Positions 52,476 to 60,899 of a stretch of 64,000 nt of DNA are shown piece by piece. Made by a program: the position numbers and the translations under genes. How positions within the stretch are numbered: position 1 is the first letter of the stretch; each line of letters opens with the position of its first letter. The DNA is from [Clostridium] symbiosum. Lineage in GTDB: Bacteria > Bacillota > Clostridia > Lachnospirales > Lachnospiraceae. The stretch is from NCBI GenBank assembly GCA_036419695.1, contig CP143946.1, positions 4,954,001 through 5,018,000 of the forward strand, given 5' to 3'. The notes beneath the pieces were generated by a model. That model saw nothing but the letters and a program-made list of their open reading frames with translations. It searched no databases and was not told the DNA's origin.

Positions 52476-53684
52476 ATGAAACCAATGGAAGGTATAAAAG
52501 TAATCGAACTGTCCACCATGCTGGCCGGTCCCATGACGGCGCGCATTCTGGCAGAATGGGGAGCGGATGTGATCAAGGTGGAATCCATGAACGGCGATGC
52601 ATGGCGCGAGCAATATGGCACATCCCTGTCCCCCTGCACCGAAACGGCCAACCCCAATTTCGACATGCAGAATATGAATAAGCGGTTTATTTCGTTAAAT
52701 CTCCGTTCCAAAGAGGGGCTGGACGCCATCATCAAACTAATTTCGGGAGCCGATGTTTTTTTGACAAACTACCGCATCCACACCCTGGAAAAAATGGGAC
52801 TTACGTATGAACAGTTAAAGCTGCGGTTTCCAAAGCTGATTCACGCCTCGGTGCTGGGATACGGAAGTGAGGGAGACGAAAAATACCGGCCCGGCTACGA
52901 TTATACGGCATTCTGCGCCAGGACCGGCCTGCTGGGTGATCTGGCCCCGGCGGGAGGCCCCCCGATTATGACCGTGGCAGGCCTGGGCGACCACAGCGTC
53001 GCGGTGGCGCTTTCTGCGGGTATCGCCGCCGCCCTTTATAAAAGAACGGTGACGGGGGAGGGTGAAAAGGTGGATGTCTCCCTGCTTCAGGCAGGCACCT
53101 TCATTCTTTCCACCGGACTTCTGAACGGCTTTAATGGCAGGAAGTTCCCGCGTGACCGCTACAACTGCAGCCACGCAGGCAGCAATACCTACCAGGGCGC
53201 GGACGGTGAATGGATTTATCTGGCCATCGTGGATTACCGCAGATTCGCCGAATTTTGTGACACCGTTGGACTTCCCGAAGTGGCGAAAGATCCCCGTTTT
53301 TCCACACAGCAGGCCTATTATACCCCGGAGAGCAAACGGGAACTGACCAAAATCCTCGATGCTAAATTTGCGGAGCAGCCGGTCTCCTACTGGCATGAGC
53401 TGCTAAATGCCCACGATCTGCCCCATGAGATTGTATATCACTTTAAAGATGTACCTTACGATCCTCAGGTTCAGGCAAACCATTATACCTATTTCCACGA
53501 GTATCCCGACGGGACAAAAACCGTCTTTACCAACAGTCCCGTCCACTTTGCCTCCGTTAACCCGGCGGAAATCCCATGCCGGACCTCAGGCCCGATCGGC
53601 TGTGACACGGCCGGCATTCTTAAGGAACTGGGTTATACGGAAGAACAAATTCAGTCTATGTACCAGGCGGGTGAAATCCGCTAA
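52476..53684 (+). CDS. Family III CoA-transferase, HadA/FldA-like
   Basis: Moves CoA between acyl-CoA and a (hydroxy)carboxylic acid. 402 residues with the CaiB/BaiF start MKPMEGIKVIELSTMLAGPM and AEWGADVIKVE. The catalytic aspartate is probably D142 in RPGYDYTAFCARTG. FldA and HadA activate phenyllactate and 2-hydroxyisocaproate for dehydration, and the two dehydratase subunits follow at once, as in those clusters. The acid used here is not evident. Confidence 0.9.
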   Translation: MKPMEGIKVIELSTMLAGPMTARILAEWGADVIKVESMNGDAWREQYGTSLSPCTETANPNFDMQNMNKRFISLNLRSKEGLDAIIKLISGADVFLTNYRIHTLEKMGLTYEQLKLRFPKLIHASVLGYGSEGDEKYRPGYDYTAFCARTGLLGDLAPAGGPPIMTVAGLGDHSVAVALSAGIAAALYKRTVTGEGEKVDVSLLQAGTFILSTGLLNGFNGRKFPRDRYNCSHAGSNTYQGADGEWIYLAIVDYRRFAEFCDTVGLPEVAKDPRFSTQQAYYTPESKRELTKILDAKFAEQPVSYWHELLNAHDLPHEIVYHFKDVPYDPQVQANHYTYFHEYPDGTKTVFTNSPVHFASVNPAEIPCRTSGPIGCDTAGILKELGYTEEQIQSMYQAGEIR

Positions 53685-53712
53685 AACAGGAAATGAAAGG
53701 AATCAGACAATA

Positions 53713-55035
53713 ATGAGTGAATACAAAACCGATACAGTCACATCCAGTGCAGTCACAGCCGATGCAGTAAGTACGGCCCCTGCCCCTAAGCCGAAAAAAC
53801 CGAAACCCAAAAGTATGCTCATGTTAAACGAGCAGACCGCAGCGCTTTTTGAAAATGCCCGTCTTGCAAAAGAGAGGGGGGAGAAGGTCGGCTGGTCCGC
53901 GTCCATCTTTCCGCAGGAGATCCCCGAAACGCTGGGACTTAACATCCTCTATCCGGAAAATCACTCGGCCGGAATCGCGGCCAGACACCAGGCGGATCCC
54001 TTCCTGCAGGAATGCGAGGGCGCACTCGGTTATTCAAACGACCTCTGCGCCTATGCAAAGGTCAATCTGGCTTATGCCGCCGTATTGAACGGTGAAAGCA
54101 GCATTGAACTGCCCGACGGCGGCAGAATGGTAAAACCGGATTTCCTGCTTTTGACCAACAATATCTGCAACCAGCTCACAAAATGGTATGAGAACCTGGC
54201 CAGACAGATGGATATTCCCATCTTTTTTATCGACACCTGCTACAATCCCTATGACTATGTGACGGAAACCAGGGTGCGTTATGTCCGGGCCCAAATTGAC
54301 CAACTGATTCAGGATTTGTGTGAATTTACCGGAAAGCCGTGGAATGAAGAACGTTTTCAGAAAATCATGAAAATCAGCCAGAACAACAGCAGGCTGTGGG
54401 AGCGTGCCAATGATCTTCTGGATCGCAGGCCCTCCCCGTTAAGCGGCTTCGAGCTGTTCAACTACATGTCGGCCATGGTGTGCAACCGCGGAAAAGAATC
54501 CTCCACTGCCATACTGGAACAGCTGAACGCCGAGATAGAGCAGCATATAAAGGACGGGACCTCTACCTTCCCGGTCGGGGAACAGTTCCGGATCTCCTGG
54601 GACGGCATCGCCTGCTGGCCCTACTTAAGCCACAACTTAAGAACGCTTAAGAAGTACGGGATTAATATGGTCGCCTCCAGCTACGGCAAGGCATGGGCAA
54701 TAGAGTATGAAGATCTGGATGGAATGGCCCGCGCCTACTGTTTTGCTTCCACCAACGGAGACAACGCCACCACCATGGTATCCCGCCGTCTGGAGGCGTT
54801 GAAACGCTTCGGATGTGAGGGCACAATTTACCATGTGAACAGGAGTTGTAAAGTGATGGACTGCCAGATGATGGAAGTCCAGAGACAATTGTCAAATCAG
54901 GCAGGCGTCCCCTTCACCTCTTTCGACGGCGATCAGGCGGACTACCGCAACTACAGCGAGGCACAGTTTGAGACCAGGATTCAGGGGCTGGTTGAAGTAA
55001 TGAGACAGAAAAAGGAGGATCGGATCAATGAGTGA
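53713..55035 (+). CDS. 2-Hydroxyacyl-CoA dehydratase, alpha-type subunit (HadB/FldB/HgdA-like)
   Basis: Oxygen-sensitive [4Fe-4S] subunit that eliminates water from (R)-2-hydroxyacyl-CoA by a ketyl radical route. 440 residues; the frame is open far upstream, but the ATG at 53713-53715 follows the CoA-transferase stop and a GAAAGGAATC site. Likely cluster ligands are C112 (NDLCAY), C152 (NNICNQ) and C379 or C384 (NRSCKVMDC). Residues 1-35 form an unusual extension ending in a Pro/Lys run (TAPAPKPKKPKPK) not expected in HadB. It overlaps the next gene by 8 bp. The ATP-driven activator (HadI/FldI type) is not in the window. Confidence 0.92.
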   Translation: MSEYKTDTVTSSAVTADAVSTAPAPKPKKPKPKSMLMLNEQTAALFENARLAKERGEKVGWSASIFPQEIPETLGLNILYPENHSAGIAARHQADPFLQECEGALGYSNDLCAYAKVNLAYAAVLNGESSIELPDGGRMVKPDFLLLTNNICNQLTKWYENLARQMDIPIFFIDTCYNPYDYVTETRVRYVRAQIDQLIQDLCEFTGKPWNEERFQKIMKISQNNSRLWERANDLLDRRPSPLSGFELFNYMSAMVCNRGKESSTAILEQLNAEIEQHIKDGTSTFPVGEQFRISWDGIACWPYLSHNLRTLKKYGINMVASSYGKAWAIEYEDLDGMARAYCFASTNGDNATTMVSRRLEALKRFGCEGTIYHVNRSCKVMDCQMMEVQRQLSNQAGVPFTSFDGDQADYRNYSEAQFETRIQGLVEVMRQKKEDRINE

Positions 55036-56155
55036 TTTATACGAAACTATATCCCTGCTGCAGGCGGCGTGTAAAAATCCGCGCGCACGGCTCGATTATT
55101 ATTTGGCCTCGGGCAAAAAGGTCGTGGGCTGTTTTCCTCCCTATACACCGGAGGAACTGGTTCACGCATCCGGCATGATCCCCATGGGGCTTTGGGGCGG
55201 ACAGACGGAATTAATTCTGGCAAAGAGCTACCTGCCCGCTTTTGCCTGTCCCATCATGCAGGCCAATATGGAGCTTGGGTTAAACGGCGCTTATCAGGGA
55301 TTGTCCGCTGTCATCATCCCGGCTGCCTGCGATACCCTGCGGTGCATGACCCAGAACTGGCGTTTTGGCGTCCCCTCCATTCCAATGGTTCCCATTGTAT
55401 ATCCCCAGAACCGCACCTCCCCGGCCAGTGTCGACTACCTGATCAGTGAATATGAAAATGTACTCGTCATGCTTTCCACCATCACCGGGCAGATGATGAA
55501 TGAAAAAGCCCTCTGCGAATCCATCGCAATTTACAATGAACACAATGTAACCATGCGTGAATTTGCGGCTGTTTCTCTGGATCACCTTGACGTCATCACT
55601 CCCGTCGTCCGTCATGCCGTTATGAAGAGCGCTTTCTTCTACGAAAAGAGTGAACATACGGCCATTGTGAAAGAAATAATTGCCGGCCTGAAACAGCTTC
55701 CGGCCTGCAATTTCACCGGTAAAAAAGTAGTCCTCACCGGCATTACCGCCGAACCCGACGAGTTCCTGGAAATTCTGTCCGACAATAACATCGCGGTGGC
55801 AGGCGACGATCTCGCCCAGGAAATGCGCCAGTACCGCACCGACACCCCGTTAAAAGGCGGGGGAGGGCTGAAACGTCTTGCCCTGCAATGGAACGCTCGG
55901 CACGGCTGCAGCCTGATCCATGAGATCGGCAAACCGCGCGGCACGCTGCTGGCAGACCTGTGCAAAACGGCCGGAGCCGACGGCGTAATCAACTGCCTGA
56001 TGAAGTTCTGCGATCCGGAGGAATATGACCAGCCATACTTTGAGGCGGATCTGCGGGCCGCAGGTTTTCCCTCACTGACGGTTGAGGTGGATACGCTGAA
56101 TAAGAGCTATGAGCAAATTCGGACGAGGATCCAGACTTTTAGTGAGATTCTGTGA
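55028..56155 (+). CDS. 2-Hydroxyacyl-CoA dehydratase, beta-type subunit (HadC/FldC/HgdB-like)
   Basis: Second [4Fe-4S] subunit of the dehydratase, 375 residues, the usual length of HadC/FldC. Cysteines in expected positions are C74 (AFACPIM), C101 (AACDTLRC) and the late CLMKFCDPEEYDQPYF stretch. The ATG lies inside the end of the alpha gene (8-bp overlap), so the two subunits are made in step. Last protein-coding gene of the sigma-54 operon; the structured element begins right at its stop codon. Confidence 0.94.
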   Translation: MSDLYETISLLQAACKNPRARLDYYLASGKKVVGCFPPYTPEELVHASGMIPMGLWGGQTELILAKSYLPAFACPIMQANMELGLNGAYQGLSAVIIPAACDTLRCMTQNWRFGVPSIPMVPIVYPQNRTSPASVDYLISEYENVLVMLSTITGQMMNEKALCESIAIYNEHNVTMREFAAVSLDHLDVITPVVRHAVMKSAFFYEKSEHTAIVKEIIAGLKQLPACNFTGKKVVLTGITAEPDEFLEILSDNNIAVAGDDLAQEMRQYRTDTPLKGGGGLKRLALQWNARHGCSLIHEIGKPRGTLLADLCKTAGADGVINCLMKFCDPEEYDQPYFEADLRAAGFPSLTVEVDTLNKSYEQIRTRIQTFSEIL

Positions 56156-56156
56156 G

Positions 56157-56513
56157 GATTTAGTTGAGATGCGAGGACGCCTCTGTAAGACGGCGGACGG
56201 GGGAGTGGGAGGTTATTTATGAGTCTTCAGTCCCGGTTGGTAGGTTGTGGTGAGGGGGAATCCAGGAGAAAAAATTCCTACGGGGACTCGCTCCCGCTTG
56301 TGGAGCGCACAGCGGATGCTAAGACGTCAAAGAACGCCGTCTAAGCACCGGCGGGCTCCAAGGCCCCCTTCGGAAAGTTTTCTCCTTCCTTCCCCGGGCA
56401 GGCTGTCGACGGGACTGAAGACTCAGCGAAGGTTGTCGCCCTGTCCGTCGGCTTCAGGGGCTGATTGTCTCTTTCGTCAAGTAAGGGGGGGGTATTGTCT
56501 CGGCCACTATGTA
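56157..56513 (+). ncRNA. Large structured element, copy A (probable non-coding RNA)
   Basis: No credible gene. A 15-bp closing helix joins GAGTCTTCAGTCCCG (56221-56235) to CGGGACTGAAGACTC (56410-56424). Inside, GGAGAAAA (56265-56272) pairs with TTTTCTCC (56378-56385), and a core AGCGGATGCTAAG starts at 56311. A tail of about 90 nt with a GGGGGGGG run and GGCCACTATGT follows. Copy B on the other strand has the same order of motifs with compensated helices. The family is unknown to me; the core reminds me of HEARO (IscB-type omega RNA), but no IscB gene is near. It may lie in the 3' end of the dehydratase mRNA. Confidence 0.68.
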
Positions 56514-56687
56514 ATCGTGAACCTTTTACCTTTTGAAGGTGTTTCGGGCTGAATTCAAAGATAAATCCAAAGCTAAATTTTATGATTAATCTAAAAATTC
56601 AATGGTAATTCAAGGACAGGTCAGGCACTAAAACTAAGACTCATCAATTTAATACCAAACGTGAGACATTCTCCTAAAATCGAGAAA

Positions 56688-57047
56688 ACGTAGTGGCAGC
56701 GACAGTACCTCTCCCCCCTGAAGGAATAAGAATAAATCAGCGGCCGCAGGCCGGGGTTCGGGATGGCGAAAACCTCGGCGTCTTCAGTCACGGTCCATAA
56801 CCTGCCTGTGGGGAAGAAGGGAGAAAAAGATTCCGCAGGGAACCTGAAGTTCATCGGCACTTACCGAGGTCTTTTCGAGGTTAGTGTCCGTTATGCACTC
56901 CAAAGAGCGCAAGCGTTTCCCGCAGGAACTTTTTCTGCCCGGATTCCCCACCCGCGACAACCTGCAAGCCGGGACTGAAGACTCACAACCTCCCTCTCAC
57001 CATCCCGCCCCCCGACCGTCCCGGCGGCGTTCTCATTCCTCAATTAA
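56688..57047 (-). ncRNA. Large structured element, copy B (probable non-coding RNA)
   Basis: Inverted, diverged copy of element A. On the minus strand it starts TTTAATTGAGGAATGAG, then has the closing arm GAGTCTTCAGTCCCG (56970-56984), identical to copy A, paired with GACTGAAGAC (56780-56789). The inner helix is AGAAAAAG (minus strand of 56929-56936) with CTTTTTCT (56822-56829), changed relative to A but still paired. The core reads ACGGACACTAA. A shared tail ends with GCCACTACG. The 174 bp between A and B are AT-rich with nothing recognisable. Confidence 0.66.
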
Positions 57048-57055
57048 ATCCCTAT

Positions 57056-57084
57056 TTGTCTCCACTTCACATTTATGCTAAAAT
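57056..57084 (+). promoter_or_regulatory. Promoter of the sigma-54 activator gene
   Basis: TTGTCT (57056-57061), 17 bp, TAAAAT (57079-57084), about 38 bp before the start codon. It begins just outside copy B of the structured element. Confidence 0.55.
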
Positions 57085-57121
57085 GGCCATAACCACCATT
57101 AAGATGAAAGGAGACCCCTTT

Positions 57122-58603
57122 ATGGCTACCCAGGATCTTTACAGCCAGCTGCCCTATACGGAAATTCTGGACAATATTGATGTCGGCATTGCCCTGTATG
57201 ACAGCGAAGGAAATTACCTGTTTGTCAATACAAACCTGATCAATTGGCGCAATATTCCCCGTTCTGAATTTTTGAAAATGAACGTGCACGACTTTTTGGG
57301 CGTTCTGGATGTCTGCGTCTTTGATCTCGTAATGGAGAAAAAACAGCGCATCAGCCGCCTCCAGTATTATAAGGGTCTCCATAACCCGGAAGGCAGTGGC
57401 AGCACGCGGATGCGTATTGTAACGGGCACTCCAATTTTTGACGAGTTCGGAAATATAAAATATGTCATTACCCTGCTCCAGGATGTAAAATCCTTTGAGG
57501 AGCTGTATACCGCCCTGCTGAAGGAGCATAAAATCGTCAATTATGGGAGCAATTTCTCAGCGATCGCCGAGGAACCGTCCATCGTTGCAAAAAGCCCGGC
57601 TTTTTTACAGCTTCTGTCCATCGCCGCCAATGTGGCCTCCCTGGATTCCACTGTTCTTCTCTGCGGAGAATCCGGCAGCGGCAAGGAGATACTCGCCCAC
57701 TATATCCACGATAACAGCGACCGTAACGATAAACCGCTGATTACGGTAAACTGTGCCGCTTTCCCTGAAAATCTGATTGAGGCAGAGTTATTCGGATATG
57801 AAAAGGGCGCCTTCACCGGAGCCAGCCGTGAGGGCAAAACCGGCCTCGTGGAAGCTGCCGACGGAGGAACCCTGTTTCTGGATGAAATCAATTCCCTGCC
57901 CCTCAGCGTACAGGGAAAACTGCTCCGCACGCTTGAGGAAAAGAGCATACAGAGAATCGGCTCCACCCGGGTAAAAAAAGTGGATTTCCGCCTGATTGCC
58001 GCCACAAACCGAAATCTGAATGAGATGGTACAGACCGGAACCTTCCGCGAGGATCTTTATTACCGTATCCAGGTTATCCCCCTCACCATTCCGCCGATGC
58101 GGAACCGCCGGGAGGACATCATCCCCCTGTGCCTCCATTTTCTGCATTATTTCTGCCAAAAATATAATATACAGAAAAGTTTTTCCGACTCCGTCCTGAA
58201 CGAAGTACAGAACTACGACTGGCCCGGAAACGTCCGGGAAATACGGAACTTTGTGGAGCGCATGGTGGTGATGACGCCGCGTGCGGCCAGGGAAATAACG
58301 CTTATCCCTCCCGACATGCTGTCTGCCTCTCCGGAGCCGCAGGCGCCGCCTGTTTCTGACAGTTCCGGTTACTCCCTTTTAAACGCACAGAAAATCCATG
58401 ACGGTCTCTCACCGGCCTCTGCTTATTCGTACAGCCGGAGCGGCCCATCCCGCGAACAGATTCTCGAGGCCCTTGCCGCCTGTTCCGGTTACCGGCAGAA
58501 AGCAGCCGACTACCTCGGGATATCCCGCCGCAGTCTTCAGTATAAAATTAAGCAATACCACATTCCTTCCAGATGCAGATATGAAAAGGGGACGGAAAAC
58601 TGA
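57122..58603 (+). CDS. Sigma-54-dependent transcriptional activator with PAS sensor
   Basis: 493 residues. An N-terminal PAS domain (about 10-125) senses the signal. The AAA+ domain has Walker A GESGSGKE (182-189), the sigma-54 contact loop GAFTGA (229-234) and Walker B FLDEIN. A Fis-type helix-turn-helix closes the chain (QKAADYLGISRRSLQYKIKQ). The ATG at 57122 behind AAAGGAGACC is chosen over an earlier in-frame ATG. It is the only such activator in the window and lies at the end of the sigma-54 operon, so it very probably drives both promoters near 51.3 kb. No phosphorylation domain is seen, so a small molecule bound by PAS is likely. Confidence 0.95.
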   Translation: MATQDLYSQLPYTEILDNIDVGIALYDSEGNYLFVNTNLINWRNIPRSEFLKMNVHDFLGVLDVCVFDLVMEKKQRISRLQYYKGLHNPEGSGSTRMRIVTGTPIFDEFGNIKYVITLLQDVKSFEELYTALLKEHKIVNYGSNFSAIAEEPSIVAKSPAFLQLLSIAANVASLDSTVLLCGESGSGKEILAHYIHDNSDRNDKPLITVNCAAFPENLIEAELFGYEKGAFTGASREGKTGLVEAADGGTLFLDEINSLPLSVQGKLLRTLEEKSIQRIGSTRVKKVDFRLIAATNRNLNEMVQTGTFREDLYYRIQVIPLTIPPMRNRREDIIPLCLHFLHYFCQKYNIQKSFSDSVLNEVQNYDWPGNVREIRNFVERMVVMTPRAAREITLIPPDMLSASPEPQAPPVSDSSGYSLLNAQKIHDGLSPASAYSYSRSGPSREQILEALAACSGYRQKAADYLGISRRSLQYKIKQYHIPSRCRYEKGTEN

Positions 58604-58613
58604 TTCCGTCCCT
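58587..58613. terminator. Hairpin at the end of the activator gene
   Basis: AGGGGACGGAA pairs with TTCCGTCCCT, overlapping the stop codon. The U tract is poor, so it may be a weak terminator. Confidence 0.5.
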
Positions 58614-58665
58614 AAACTCTCATATTAATCTTTTCATTCTAAGCCCCATCCGGCCGTTTCAATTA

Positions 58666-60168
58666 TTACATTTTTTCCACTTTCCCACCTTTTTTCCGTA
58701 TATAAGGCAGCACAATCGGATAAATAAGCGATAGAAACGCCGCTATCAAAAGTACGAATGCAATCGGCCTCTGCAAAAAGATAACGGGGCTGCCATCCGA
58801 TAGCACCAGGCTCCTCCTCAGGTTGCTTTCCAAGGTCCTGCCTAAAATCAGGCCCAGAATCAGCGGCGGAACGCAAAAATCCATTTTCAGCATAAAGTAT
58901 CCGAGAACACCAGCAACAATCATCAGAAAAATATCGCTGATATTGTGGTTCATCGCAAAGGTGCCCACAAAACAGAAAATAAAAATCATAGGGGTCAGAA
59001 TTACGTCGGGTATCGCTACGATTTTTGAAAACAGCCTGATTCCCGCGAACCCAAGAAGCCCCATAAAAATGTTTGCCAGAAACAATCCTACTATAATTAA
59101 GTACACCTTGTCGGTCTGTTCGGTAAACAGCAAAGGCCCCGGGATAATACCCTGCATCATCAAAGCGCCGAGCATGACGGCTGTTCCGGAGTCACCGGGG
59201 ATGCCGATTGTCAGCAGGGGAATCAACGCGCCTCCCGATATGGCATTATTGGCGGCTTCCGGCGCCGCAATCCCCTCCGGCGCGCCGTTGCCGAATTCTT
59301 CCGGATGTTTCGACCACCGCTTCGCCTCATTATAAGAGACCCAGCTGGCTATATCGCCGCCCGTTCCCGGTATTGCACCGATTACCGTCCCGATGACAGA
59401 GGAGCGGAGCATGGTGGGAAATACTCTTTTTACATCTTCCATCGTCGGTATCGTCCTTTTAATTTTAGGCGTTACCTTTTTAACCAGCTTCCCGAAATTC
59501 TCTTCCGTCGTTATCAGTCCCTGAGAAAAAGCAAAGAGTCCGATCAGCACCGGAATAAAGGAAATTCCCCCTGTCAGATAAATGGTCCCGAATGTAAACC
59601 TTGTTGTCCCGGCAATGGAATCAATGCCAATCGTTGCGAGCAGCAGTCCAATTACCGCGGACAAAAGCCCTTTTAACAGGTTTTTGTTCGAAACACTGGT
59701 GACAATACTCAGCCCAAATACCGCCATTGCAAAATATTCCGGAGGCGTGAACTTCATGGCAAACTTCGACAGCAGCGGCGCTGTCCATAAAAGCATCACG
59801 GCGCTGAACAGGCCGCCAAAAGTGGAGGCCATAGTGGACAGGCCCAGCGCCCTCCCCGGCTGCCCCTTTTTTATTGCCATTGGATTGCCGTCCAGGCATG
59901 TCGCCGCTGAATTTGCGGTGCCCGGCGTATTAATCAGAATCGCCGTTATGGAGCCGCCATAGATGGCTCCGCAGAACAGCCCCAGCATCATCAGAATCCC
60001 GCCGCTTCCCTTTAAGGTCAGCGTAAACGGCAGCATAATCGACAGCCCCATAACAGAAGACAACCCCGGCATGACGCCGACAAAAATCCCAAACAGCGTG
60101 CCCGCGGCAATATAAAGAAGATACATAGGCTGGCAGGCGACCGATAACGCCCCAATTAACGCTTCCAT
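58666..60168 (-). CDS. tctA: Tripartite tricarboxylate transporter, large permease (second system)
   Basis: 500 residues, about 12 hydrophobic segments, a paralogue of the permease at 15335-16849. Signatures are FGIFVGVMPGLSSVMGLSIM, GGSITAILINTPGTANSAAT and the second-half copy IGAIPGTGGDIASWVSYNEA. It lies convergent to the sigma-54 activator and is the last gene of a tctC-tctB-tctA operon. Its position suggests that it serves the hydroxy-acid cluster, but its promoter is of the ordinary type, so the link is only by location. Confidence 0.93.
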   Translation of the reverse strand: MEALIGALSVACQPMYLLYIAAGTLFGIFVGVMPGLSSVMGLSIMLPFTLTLKGSGGILMMLGLFCGAIYGGSITAILINTPGTANSAATCLDGNPMAIKKGQPGRALGLSTMASTFGGLFSAVMLLWTAPLLSKFAMKFTPPEYFAMAVFGLSIVTSVSNKNLLKGLLSAVIGLLLATIGIDSIAGTTRFTFGTIYLTGGISFIPVLIGLFAFSQGLITTEENFGKLVKKVTPKIKRTIPTMEDVKRVFPTMLRSSVIGTVIGAIPGTGGDIASWVSYNEAKRWSKHPEEFGNGAPEGIAAPEAANNAISGGALIPLLTIGIPGDSGTAVMLGALMMQGIIPGPLLFTEQTDKVYLIIVGLFLANIFMGLLGFAGIRLFSKIVAIPDVILTPMIFIFCFVGTFAMNHNISDIFLMIVAGVLGYFMLKMDFCVPPLILGLILGRTLESNLRRSLVLSDGSPVIFLQRPIAFVLLIAAFLSLIYPIVLPYIRKKGGKVEKM

Positions 60169-60183
60169 ACCCTTTTCCCTCCT

Positions 60184-60639
60184 TTACATAAAAAACGGAG
60201 CCGGAAGGACAAGGCGAAGGCATTTTACGAAAATCACATAGACAAACGCCGTCGTCCCCACACTGGTTAAAAACAGCCATTTAACCCGTGTTTCTCCCAG
60301 TATCCGCATAACTGCAGGTACAAAAATCAGAGAAGTAATAATAAATCCAAGATAATTAAGTGAAACTGCAAAAACGGCGAATGTGGCAAACAGCATAAAT
60401 ACTCTCTGTACCCCCGGCGTTTTTACATCGACAAGCACCTCTTTCCAGTCCATTTTTTCTGCATAGGTCTGCACAACGAGGGCGGCCGAAAGAATAAAAA
60501 TCGCGATAGCCAGCAGCCGGGGCCAGAATCCCGGTCCCGGAGCCTGGTTAAAGGTTTTCGGCATATCCTTCGTCTGATAAAAAATGCCGACTGAAAGTAA
60601 TATCATAACCAGCGCTGTACCAAGATTGAATTTCTTCAC
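60184..60639 (-). CDS. tctB: Tripartite tricarboxylate transporter, small permease (second system)
   Basis: 151 residues, four hydrophobic segments. The GTG at 60637-60639, six bases behind AAGGAGG, is the likely start, giving (M)KKFNLGTALVMILLSVG. It is 15 bp before tctA. The call rests on topology and position. Confidence 0.87.
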   Translation of the reverse strand: MKKFNLGTALVMILLSVGIFYQTKDMPKTFNQAPGPGFWPRLLAIAIFILSAALVVQTYAEKMDWKEVLVDVKTPGVQRVFMLFATFAVFAVSLNYLGFIITSLIFVPAVMRILGETRVKWLFLTSVGTTAFVYVIFVKCLRLVLPAPFFM

Positions 60640-60673
60640 GAAATACCTCCTTAAAAACAATCGGCATATTCAT

Positions 60674-60705
60674 GCTGCCGCCCGGCGTTTCATCCCGGCG
60701 GCAGC
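60674..60705. promoter_or_regulatory. GC-rich hairpin between tctC and tctB
   Basis: GCTGCCGCCcGG and CCcGGCGGCAGC form an 11- to 12-bp stem. With a second hairpin (GTTCAC/GTGAAC around 60753-60787) it fills a 240-bp gap. Such hairpins often protect the 3' end of the binding-protein message, so more TctC than permease would be made. Confidence 0.55.
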
Positions 60706-60899
60706 AAGTTCCAGCTATGAACTGCAGTTACTGATGGTAAGTAAACGTTGCTGTTCACAGAACTGCGTTTTTTTGCAGGGCCGTGAACCGTAACAGGTAA
60801 ATAAATCACAGATTAATAACAGACAGGTAAATCAAGTAAACGTAAACAATACGAAAAAGAATCTTTTAACCATACTGCCGAAGCAGTTCTCTTACATCA

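Noticed and set aside
53407..53712. Extension of the dehydratase alpha frame upstream to 53407
   Set aside because: It overlaps the whole end of the CoA-transferase gene in another frame; the ATG at 53713 has a ribosome site and directly follows the CoA-transferase stop.
56157..57047. Group I or group II intron, RNase P RNA or tmRNA as identity of the paired element
   Set aside because: I looked for a domain V-like hairpin and GUGYG start, the group I core, RNase P universal motifs and a tRNA-like tmRNA end, and saw none of them.
56247..57081. Several open frames of 65-101 codons in the structured region
   Set aside because: They lack ribosome sites, differ between the two copies of the element, and have low-complexity Arg/Pro-rich products; the conserved signal is RNA pairing, not protein.
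60184..60660. TTG start of tctB at 60660
   Set aside because: The ribosome site AAGGAGG lies inside that extension; the GTG at 60639 is correctly spaced.
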